Of a stretch of 64,000 nt of DNA, positions 23,177-35,100 are shown in pieces. The stretch is taken from positions 71,030,633 through 71,094,632 of the forward strand of contig OY294068.1 in NCBI GenBank assembly GCA_958510875.1. Direction: 5' to 3'. The notes below the pieces were generated by a model, which was given only the letters and a program-made list of their open reading frames with translations, was not told where the DNA came from and did not search any database. Made by a program: the position numbers and the translations under genes. Numbering within the stretch: the stretch's first letter is position 1; each line of letters begins with the position of its first letter. Source of the stretch: Endomychus coccineus (taxonomy: Eukaryota > Arthropoda > Insecta > Coleoptera > Endomychidae).

Positions 23177-26100
23177 GTAAGATGTATAACCTATCTTTAT
23201 TATTTTTATAATTTTTTACACTATGGTGTCTCCAAACCTATTGAAGTCTCATTATTTTTATACAATGGAACTTCATGTTAATGCTCTATATCCCCCTTCA
23301 CTATTAATTCTGAAGTGTATGTTGAAAAACTGTTATAGTAATTTTTAATTGTACCTTATTATTGTAGTGTATCGAATGCAATTATCTGCTCCTGTACCAA
23401 TTCCAATAATAAGTAATGAAGTCCCAGCTGACCTTCCAAACTATTTAGGAAGAGACTACCATGGACTTATTTCTCATAAACTGGCTTCTGAATTACTAAA
23501 GGAACAACATGATGGAGCATATCTTGTACGAACAAGTAGATGTTCTACTGGGAAATTCCATACTTTGAGTCTGAAGTGAGTAGCCATATTCTGATAGTAC
23601 TTGATACTGGAATGCCTATTAATAAGTTGCTATTGTCAACAAAAATTAATAAACACAAATTGTATGTGTAGTTAATAAACTATAAAATAGTTTACACTGT
23701 AATAATATAAATAAGAAATAATCACCCTTATCCACTAAAAATACCGTTAAACTATTGAGGACCTTTTGGCTACCAAGTAGCCATCATCAGAGGTACCTCT
23801 GATAAAGGCTACTTGGTAGTCGAAAGATCTTCAGTACTCGAACAGTATTTTTAGTGAATAAGGGTGATTATTTCTTATGTAAAGTGTATGGATAGATGTT
23901 TGAAAGTTATTCCAAGCATAATAAATTAGAATTGTTAAATGCATACAAGTTATCAATATGGTTCTTATCTGGATTACATATTGTTATGTTTATAATTGAT
24001 ATAAAACATAACATTGTGTATGTAAATACATATACTACTTTGACAGGACATTTTTCAAATTTGAAAGGGTATTGCCATAAAGTGGAAGAATGGTAAAGAA
24101 CCTATTTCCAATTTCATGTAAGGCAACACATAGAAAGGTCTTTTAATATTTTCAATATTTCATTTTAGGTAGTTCGGTAATTATTGTGTTGAACTTTTAA
24201 ATTATAATCTACCTGTTTGTATATAATTTGTACATTAATTCGATAATGTTTTCATAATTTTAAATTGTAGTTGTGGTTTGCAAAATTTATGAATGAATAA
24301 GTCTTATTCCTATCTTATTGTTACAGATTTAATGATAAAATACATCATTTCAAATTATATCATGACTCATCAGGTCTCTATGTTCGTGAGAAAAGATATG
24401 ACTGTGTGAGGTCTTTAGTAGCTGATGGTTTAGTTACTATGTATTTGGAATTGAAAGCACCACTCATCTTACAGAGATTGTCAACTGCAAACTATCAGGA
24501 AAGTCCTTATATGACCCTCAATAAGAGAAAACTACGTACTATTTCAAAAGAAAATGCCAAGTAAGATCATTCATATAGTACTATTGTGACACATCTAGCT
24601 ATGATTTTCCGCGCTTTCTATTACATATCAGGTTTCTTTGGATCATTCAAAAAGAGGCATTTCGAATAAATGCTGGGTATCAGTCTTTATTCTAAAAAAC
24701 TTTCAAAACCTCCCAAGGCGTATGAACTAAATAAAGTATGTTCTCGTTCTCAGTGGATATGATACCACATCTACATTTTCAATCAAAAAAATTTCAAAAT
24801 AACCCTCATTCACAATCTTTTTGCCACCTAATATACATGCACGTTTTAGCCTTTTTCAAGATATTGTTTGAATTGCTATGCTGGAAAATTTAACGTTTTA
24901 GAAACCGTAATTATTTGAGTGAAGCTGGAATAAGAAGTGTCCCACTACCGCAACAAATTCTAGGACCTAACTTCCCTGACAAGTTGGAGAAACACCATAT
25001 TTTCAAGTTAACAACTTTTAAAGGCCTAAACTGGTGTGAATTTTGTGGAAACTTTCTATGGGGCTTACCTTCTCAAGGCAATAAATGTGAAGATTGTGGA
25101 ATTATTGCACATGGTGAGTGTTGGATTGTTTCTTTGAACTCTATTCTTAATTTTGATAACCGCAACATCTTTTACTTATCAAATAGTCCAAATAATATCA
25201 AACTGGGTAAATTTTCTTATTCTTTGACCCCTAAAGGGAACATACTAAATCACCTAGCTTCAGGATCATCACATTTCAGAGGAGTTTTTTTACCCCCTCC
25301 ATGACTGAGACTGAGATTCGAAATTTTGCTCTGCATACCCCTGTCAAAAAACCAAGAGGTTCGTGGTGAAATTGTCTACCACAATATCCTTGATATCCTT
25401 ATTGAATTTGGAGTTTTTTGTTTAAGTGATGAAGAATTCCTATTTGAATTTTTGTTGATAATTACAATATTCAAAATACCATTACTTTCTCTGTTTGCAA
25501 CATTTTCACGTAACACCAAAGCTCATCTTGTAGTTTCTTCAAGAAAAATAAGTAACGTTTTTGGATCAATCGTTGTAAACGAATGAAAGCAAATCTTACT
25601 TTTTCCCTTAAGAGGTATGGAAAAAATAAGAAAGAAGTTTTTTACCCCCTCCCTTGTCAAAGATTGACTGAGATTTGAAATTTTGCTCTGCATACCCCTG
25701 CCAGAAAACCAAGAGCCTTGTGGAGGAATTGTCTACCACAATATCTTTGATATACTTATTGAATGTGGAGTTTTTTGTTTAAGTGATAGAGAATTCCTAT
25801 TTGAATTTTGGTTGATAATTACAATATTCAAAATACCATTACTTTCTCTGTTTGCAACATTTTCATGTAACACCAAAGCTCATCTTGCTGTTTCTTCAAG
25901 AAAAATAAGTAACGTTTTTGGATCAATCATTGTAAACGAATGAAAGCAAATCTTACTTTTTCCCTTAAGAGGTATGGAAAAAATAAGAAAGAAGTTTTTT
26001 ACCCCCTCCCTTGTCAAAGATTGACTGAGATTTGAAATTTTGCTCTGCCTACCCCTGCCCAAAAACCAAGAGGCTTGTGGAGGAATTGTCTACCACAATA

Positions 26101-29100
26101 TCCTTGATATACTTACTGAATGTGGAGTTTTTTGTTTAAGTGATGAAGAATTCCTATTTGAATTTTGGTTGATAATTACAATATTCAAAATACCATTACT
26201 TTCTCTGTTTGCAACATTTTCACGTAACACCAAAGCTCATCTTGCTGTTTCTTCAAGAAAAATAAGTAACGTTTTTGGATCAATCATTGTAAACGAATGA
26301 AAGCAAATCTTACTTTTTCCCTTAAGAGGTATGGAAAAAATAAGAAAGAAGTTTTTTACCCCCTCCCTTGTCAAAGATTGACTGAGATTTGAAATTTTGC
26401 TCTGCCTACCCCTGCCCAAAAACCAAGAGGCTTGTGGAGGAATTGTCTACCACAATATCCTTGATATACTTACTGAATGTGGAGTTTTTTGTTTAAGTGA
26501 TGAAGAATTCCTATTTGAATTTTGGTTGATAATTACAATATTCAAAATACCATTACTTTCTCTGTTTGCAACATTTTCACGTAACACCAAAGCTCATCTT
26601 GTAGTTTCTTCAAGAAAAATAAGTAACGTTTTTGGATCAATCGTTGTAAACGAATGAAAGCAAATCTTACTTTTTCCCTTAAGAGGTATGGAAAAAATAA
26701 GAAAGAAGTTTTTTACCCCCTCCCTTGTCAAAGATTGACTGAGATTTGAAATTTTGCTCTGCATACCCCTGCCAGAAAACCAAGAGGCTTGTGGAGGAAT
26801 TGTCTACCACAATATCCTTGATATACTTATTGAATGTGGAGTTTTTTGTTTAAGTGATAAAGAATTCCTATTCGAATTTTTGTTGATAATCAAAATATCC
26901 AAATACCTTTACTTTCTCTGTTTGCAACATTTTCACGTAACACCAAAGCTCATCTTGTTGTTTCTTCAAGAAAAATAAGTAACGTTTTTGGATCAATCAT
27001 TGTAAACGAATGAAAGCAAATCTATAGATTGTAACCAAAAATGTGTTGGACCGCCTATTATTTAAATGATGACTTCTCATGCTAAGGAATCTAAATCTTC
27101 TACGAGTCTGTCAATGATATTACATGTGGATCATACTTCAATAGGGTTATCATCTGGAGACATAAATCATGATTAGTTGTTTTTCAAAAACAGATCTTGC
27201 ATAGTTATCAAATATTCAGAAATACCTGTCATATTTCATTTGCATAATTCATTCTAGAATCTTTCCTAAGCAATTTCATCATTAATTTGACTTGATGTAT
27301 TGCATGAGCTACATTTTTTTATTTTATGATTACTTCCTCCAAGTATCCGCCGAAGAACTATGTATTTCCGTAGTTTTGTTTATAAATTCAGATTATTTGG
27401 AAAGAGGACGTATCAAATATTGTCTCATTTACTTCTTCGAGATTATTCTCCAGTTCTAGGTGGTGCCTCTCCGGTTCTAGACGCATGATAAATTTGCTTT
27501 CAGATTGGTGTTGTATTTTTCCCAATTTGTTTTTCTTGGATTCCTTCTGAGGGTTGGCTCAGGAGGGTCAGTCTTTAAACTAAACACAGTTATTCTGTGA
27601 TCAGATAGAGAAGGTTCACTTGATACTCTTCGGTTTATCACTAGATCTTTCATGCTCGGTGTACTTACAGTGATATCTAATACTTCTTCCCCTACCCTTG
27701 TTACAAACATGGGAGCATTTCCCATGTTATGTATAGTAAGGTTCTTTTCAAAAATGAATTCTGAAAGTTGCTCACCTCTCTGGTAGGTGTCCGTGCTGTC
27801 CAATCATGTTGTGGACATTGGTGTCACACACGGTATATTATAATGGTAATTCGTCTCGTATACTGTTATACATGACGAAAGCGTAGCCCATGTTGTGAAT
27901 ACAACTCTTGCCGCAGGGTCGCTATCGTCAGATGTAAGAGGAGCTAAACGGCGAAAACGATGATAAGCTGATAATTTTTTAATTTCTTACCGACATGTAA
28001 TGTAAACAAAATCATTATGTACCTGAGCTCTGACCAGGATTGAACTCTCGAAAATTATGAAAGTTATCTAAGTTATCGTCTATTTCTATATTTCTACAAT
28101 GAATCATAGAATGTGTATTAGTTGCGATGTCAGTTTTGACTTGAGATGCAAGAATGTAATTTAATAACTTTTCATTGCGATTTTTTTCCGGAAATTTCAG
28201 CCACTATTGAAAAAATTGCCTTCTTGTAATTCGAACTAAAGAGTGGGCCATCTGTTAAGTTTATTTTTCTTTTCTTCCAGATTATTAAATTATCTAATAA
28301 ACACACTTTTAATGATTTTTTGACAAATGTCAAGTAAAAGTAAAACAATTGTATGCCTGGATAGCGCTATTAACAACAGAACAACTCATTTCATTCACCC
28401 AAACTTACTACGAAAACTTAAACGAAAGTCCAGAATTCGCAAACTGGTCGAATTTCATCTATAGAAAAATGCAATTCAATACCTGAAGAACATTTGTTTA
28501 GAAATTGAAGAAGTGAATTCATTTTTATTGGGAAAAGTCATCGAAAATTTCGATCGTTTTCACATCTAATTGTAAAAGATTTAACAATTGTAAAAGATTC
28601 CTAATAAAAATATCCGATCTTTATTCACGATATGTGCTTTTTTTTTTGGAAAAGAAACTAATAAATAAATCACACTGCATAGTATTTTAAAAAAAATTCT
28701 ATATCGTCCAAAACGCAAAAAGTCGCAAATAATCTGTGCAACATTAAAAAACTAGAAGGATTGGTGAAACAAATTGTAAAGAAAAGTCTTTGGGAGCTCT
28801 TGGGGGTTATATAGTTTTTCTTTATTGAATATGGGCATAAATTTACAAATTGCTAAATTAACTCTACATATAGATTACAATGTAGATCAAATATAAATAT
28901 GGAAATATATGGTCTTATCTATCTCAGTAATATTCATTGTTGAGGAAAAACTATACTTGTATACGGCAGAAACAACTTGTACATAATAATCAGACAGCGA
29001 TTTAAGATATTCTAACTAAGGAAATAGGCAGTTGTGTAGACAGGAGTCCTTCACTCATTTTACCATGTATTTGTAAACACAGTAAATAGTTAATATTAAT

Positions 29101-32100
29101 ATTATGCAACTTCCCAAACAATAATAATATCATCTAACACTCAGAAATTCAAAATTTTTGACTTGACTATTGTCCACCTAAATTCGTGAATTTACCCACT
29201 GCGCCGTATAGCTCCTCTTACATCCGACCGTAGCGACCCTGCGGCAAGAGTTGTAAGTTCACAGACTTTTAATGTACGAGACGCATTACCATTATATTAT
29301 ATCGTGGTGTCACATCCTAGGAGTAGTGGCTAATGCTTCCTCTGGCAGTACTCTAATAATCTATGGACTGGAGGCAGTACAAGCCCGTCTCCTGCCATAT
29401 AGCAGGAAGCTATTGTGGCGGGTTATCTTTACCTAATGCTTTTGTAGGAGAAGAAGTATTAATTCAAGCCATGTCTCAGAATAACTTGCTTTAGTTCCAT
29501 GTAGTTTTCGGTCTCGTTTTCCTCGGATAACACGCCACTGTTAGATTAATCTCTATTTCTATCGCATGTGTGAGAATGTTGTGTATTATCGTCCGACTAT
29601 TTACTGGTGAATTGTCCTGCTACGATTCGATTACCTTTTCCGGTGTCCGATAATACACAGATATGTTGAATATTGCTCATGGAAATATGTACTGTATTAA
29701 AATAATGTATTAAAATCTTCATGAGTCATTGACTGAGTCAGAAGTTTTTGTCGATACCGATACAGGCGCTACATAAAAATTCTACTACTTAGATCATTGA
29801 TTATGTATATTAATCAACGCTTAGATCAACATAAAAAAACGAGATACATTCAAAAATTTTTATGTGATAATTGAAAGCAGAGTAACTATTAGATACTCAA
29901 GATTTATCTAATATTTACATTATTTTAAAATGTAATTTTGATTTTTATTGGTAGTAAATATAAATGTTCCTGACTGAAAATCAGCTAATATTTCTATTAT
30001 TTTTAAGCTTTCTTTTTAGATGAAAACAAATTATTCCTTTTATAATTTTTCAGGGATTTACCATTTTGTGAAACCCTGTTTGTTCATTTTTAATTTATGA
30101 AATTATTTATTTGTGCTATCTTAGTGAATGACCGACTTCTGTGTAGCCCAATATCTTCCCCTTTGCCTGTATTATTTTTTAATAATTTTTAAGATAACTA
30201 AGTACCTACTTCGTTCAATTTTATTCTTCAGATTTTTTACGTTTTAGTAGTTTTTTGTTCAGGGCATTCTTTGTTTACAGAAAGCTTCTTCCCCATAAAA
30301 TATGTCTTTCAGGAAAGTCGACATACAGGGGGTGTCCTCGAACTGCCTGGCTAAAATAAAACCGAAGATTCTTTGATTCGAAAAAAATTTGATGAGCCTT
30401 TTTACTTTTGCCTCAAGTGTCTTGTTTAGCCGGTAGAGGGCTTCAAAGTTGCAAAAATAATTTTGTTTTTTCGGTATAACTTGAGAACGTGATGGAGGAC
30501 TTTTACAATATTTGGCAGGTGAGTTACTGTCAATAATAGCCGTTTTTGAGAGCGGAGCATAGAGCCTTAGAGACCATAGAAATGGCTCAAACTTGAGGAT
30601 GTAACGGGAAAAGTGTCCAGAACTTTTTTGTGGTCGATGTAATTCACTCTATATTTTTTATGTAGATAGCATATCTAATTTGAAAACTTTTCTTACTCTT
30701 AGAAAATTTTGATAAAATCAACGGATTAGCTTGAAAAAAATAATTTTCGAGTCTCTGCAATTTTGGCTTACTAATTTTACTTGATTAAAATACCTTAGTT
30801 GCCTTTGCTTTTCTAATGTCATTTCGGCATTTGGAGAATTTATTCTCAAAACTGTCAGTTTTTACTTTGCTTTCCGTAAAAATTTTATAAAATTATGGCT
30901 CAAAATTTCACTAACACTGAAATGGTTAATATCTCGGTAAAACACGAATAATAAAAACAATAGAAATGGGGAAACGATGTGATTATTTAGGAAAAACAAA
31001 TGCTAAATTAAAAGAAACAACAAAACTTTTTTGGAAATCGCTAAGGCATCAATTGTTCGAAATGTTGCCCATTTTCCTGAATACACAAATTAATTCGTTT
31101 CAAGAAATTGGATTGAACTCTGGCTAGTACTTCAGGATCATTCTTCAATAAATCCGCTTCATGATTAATTCGTTGCAACAATTCCTCTCGTGTGTTTACT
31201 GGAGCTGCATAAACTTTCGACTTCAAAGCGCCCCATAGAAAGAAGTCGCAGGGCGTCAAATCAGGGGAGCGGGCCGGCCAGTTCACTGGTGCATCGTGTC
31301 CTCTACCTATCCAGCGATCTGGATATTCCGCATTCAAATGTCGCCTCACAGCTAATGTGAAATGAGGAGGTGCACCATCATGGATAAACCAGGCCACGAC
31401 GAATGTGTAAGGGCAAGTCTTCCAACAGTTCAAGTAGCCTTTGTTCCAAAAAGTTCAAGTACAACAATTCCGACTCATACATTGATTTTAGTTTGATTCT
31501 GAAAATATGTAACTTCCGTTTCATGAGGATTTTCATCAGCATAGAAATGTTCATTATGGAGGTTAAAAAGACCACATCTCGTGAAAGTATCTTCGTCCGT
31601 GAACAGAATTCTTCTACAAAAATTGGGGTTTGCGTTTTGTCTTTGGACAATAAGCCGACAGAAGTCTAGCCGATGACCTGGATCCATGGGCAATAAGTCT
31701 TGAACTGTTAATATGATAGGGATACAACAGTTCTTCTTTCAGTACATTATGAACTAATGATTTTGAGGCTCCAATACGGAGTCCCAAACGTAGTGTGCTT
31801 ATCCCAGGTTCAGTTTCAACCGCTTCCAGTATCGCTTCTTCGAGCTCTAACGTCCTTCTTGTCCGTCTGCGTCCAGTTTCTCTGCGATTTGCTTCAAATT
31901 TGCCAGTTTCGCGAAGGTTTGCCGATTTGGAATTCTGCGATGCGGATATCTTTCCCTTCTCCGGCCATTGCAACGACAAAGTCCATAAATCAATAACATA
32001 TCAAGTGTTAGTGAAATTTTGAGCCATAATTTTATAAAATTTTTACGGAAAGCAAAGTAAAAACTGACAGTTTTGAGAATAAATTCTTCAAATGCCAAAA

Positions 32101-35100
32101 TGACATTAGAAAAGCAAAGGCAACTAAGGTATTTTAATCAAGTAAAATTAGTAAGCCAAAATTGCAGAGACTCGAAAATTAATTTTTTCAAGCTAATCCG
32201 TTGATTTTATCAAAATTTTCTAAGAGTAAGAAAAGTTTTCAAATTAGATAAGCTATCTACATAAAAAATATCGAGTGAATTACATAGACCACAAAAAAGT
32301 TCTGGACACTTTTCCCGTTACATCCTCAAGTTTGAGCCATTTCTATGGTCTCTAAGGCTCTGTGCTCCACTCTCAAAAATGGCCATTATTGACAGTAACT
32401 CACCTGCTAAATATTGTAAAAGTTCTTCATCACGTTCTCAAGTTATACCGAAAAAACAAAATTATTTTTGCAATTTTGAAGCCCTCTACCGGGTAAACAA
32501 GAAACTTGAGGCAAAAGTAAAAAGGCTCATCAACTTTTTTTCGAATCAAAGAATCTTTGGTTTTATTTTTGCCACGCAGTTCGAGGACATCCTGTATATC
32601 GGCCGGATGTGCCGATATGCAGGTGACTATCGATAAAAATATCGGTATAGGTCGAGAACTAACTCATTCAGTTGTCTTTCAGAAGACAACATAAAACTGA
32701 AGATTAAATTCACTGCACAGTATTTGAGATTTCTGAAAAGCTATGCTTCTTCACAAGAATTAGTGTAGTAGTAACTTAACTTTACAAACTTCACCAATCA
32801 TACAAATAGTGTACATGCATTGCTCGATGAGAACGGTGTTTCATTCATCCCTGCAAAAATTACAAAATAGAGGGATGCATATTATTTTGAGATAGATTTA
32901 CCCATATTACATTGATGCTACAAGCCTTGGAATGAATGGCTCTGTTTAATATAGACTCAATGGTTTCGATCTTTAAGATTCTATCTGGTGTAGCCCCCGC
33001 TTACTTTAAAGATTTCATTGTATTTCAAAATCAAGTATCCGTCCAGAAGAAATAATAATGTAGATGTTCAAAGAACTAATTATACTAGTACAATGAATTC
33101 TTTGTTGCATGAGGACTTGATAGAATATAACTGCAAAGAATATATTCATGAATTGAAGAAAATATTACAAATTTTGACAATAATTGTGTCTTTCTTTATG
33201 ATTTTATTCTTTGTAATTCAATATTCTCTGGAATATCATCCAGGGAAGTGAATGTACATTACGTAATGAACTGCAGAGAATATATTCATAAAAAGAAGAA
33301 AATATTACAAGTCTTAACAAGAGTCATATCTCTATCCATGATTTAATTGTTTGTAATTCAATGTGCCCGGGAATTAGATGGTTGAGAGTTATAAAACCTT
33401 TGACAACGACTTGCCTGGATTAATACCCCGTTGCATAGTGAACTACAGATAATATATTTATCAACGGGAAAAAATATTACAAATCATGTATTCATTCATG
33501 ATTTTATTCCTTGTAATTTAATATCCATCGGAATAATAGCCAGGGAAATGGATGTTTCAGAATAATCAAATTGTTGCCAACTATTTCCCAGGCTAATACT
33601 TTGAAGGATATCGAATTATAAAGAATATATTCTTGAATACAGAAGAGTATTACCAATATAATCAATACCATTTCTCCATAGATATATTTTTTTAACTCAA
33701 TATCCATCAAAGTATCGCCAGGGGAGAAAGTGGTTCGAGAATTATTAAACCGTTGTCAACTGCTTCCCTGGCTAATACCTCATTGCATAGTGAACTACAG
33801 TATATTCATGAATGGAAGAAAATTTTTGACAAGAGTCATGTCTATCCATGATTGCAGTCTTTGTAATTCGATATGCAGCTGTATTTTATCCAGGGTAGTG
33901 GATGTTTGAGGGTTATCAAACCTTCATCAACTGCTACCCTCGCTTAATAAGGTAATATCCCATTGCATAGTGAACTGAAGAAAATATCACAAATTTCGAC
34001 AAGAATCATGTCTCCTTTCATGATTTCATTCCTTGTAATCCAATATTCATCGGAGAATTTCACACCGACAATTTTCGACCAATGAAATACTTTTATTTTG
34101 ACTTGCTGCCATGCCAACGAAAAAATTTCAGCTGATATTTTTTCTTTTAGGGTAGAGAAGCAAAATTATAGTGGATGTTTTTTGACGTTTAACAAATGAG
34201 TTTGAAAGTGATACAATACATAACAAAACAACCGTTCACAAAAATAAATTAAATATTCAAATTCATTAGATTTATTATTAAAATCTATATTTTGTTTAAT
34301 TTCATAACAACATTTAAATGTTTTTGATATTCCTCTTGAAAATCCTCTCTTCGTAAATGGCGAATAGCAAAGTCAGAAGACTCCAAATTTACCAAATGTT
34401 TGTGTTTAAGCAAATAAATGTAATATTTTGAAACCACTTTCTTCAATTTATTCTTGCCAATTCTGTTAAATTTTATAGATGTTTGCAACAGCTTTTCTTG
34501 GATTTTCTTGAATAAATCTTTACGATTTTCCATATTTAACATTTCTGGTGAACAATACTCAATTAACTCCAGTAAATATGTTAGTTTGGAATGGAACATT
34601 TTCACGTGACTTAATTCGTCGCAACATGAACAAGCCTCGTAATTTTTAAAACAACTCATTGTTACAATATAATCCGAGACGATTGATTTTGTACAAAATA
34701 TAGAGAAAGTACAATGATGACATTTGTCATGGTATCTGTCATAGTCATGGCCGTCCATTAAGCAATATTACTATTTTATAATTATTTGATTCGCTTAAAA
34801 AACAGAAACTATCGTTTGCCAAAAACAAATATAATTCCTCCAATTTTAGTAAATCAAATTTAACCCAAAAACATAAAAGAGACTATATATAATCTATTGA
34901 AAATAATTTAACACAACTAAAGTAGGTGGATCAAAAGATATTTGAATTTTATTGTAAATCAGTTGCTAAAAGAAAACCATTTGTTAAAAAAACATAATTC
35001 CACTAATTTTAGTAAATAAAAGGTAATTCAATAACATGTAACAAACCATATATAATCCACTTTTAACAATTTTGTAGAACTAAAGTGGGTGGATCAAAAA

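Noticed and set aside
25114..25304. Extension of the C1-domain frame past 25113
   Set aside because: A consensus donor GTGAGT follows residue His234, and the missing C1 residues are found in phase at 37422. The readthrough has no family likeness.
25326..26978. Repeated 86-codon plus-strand and 60-codon minus-strand frames as a gene family
   Set aside because: They are fixed parts of a 357-bp satellite whose period is a multiple of three. Open frames follow from recent copying, not from evidence of coding.
28030..28060. tRNA-like phrase (gaccaggattgaactct)
   Set aside because: No acceptor stem, D arm or anticodon arm can be built around it.
33018..33251. 77-codon frame in the hairpin-rich array
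   Set aside because: It spans tandem repeat units and is not kept in the other units.
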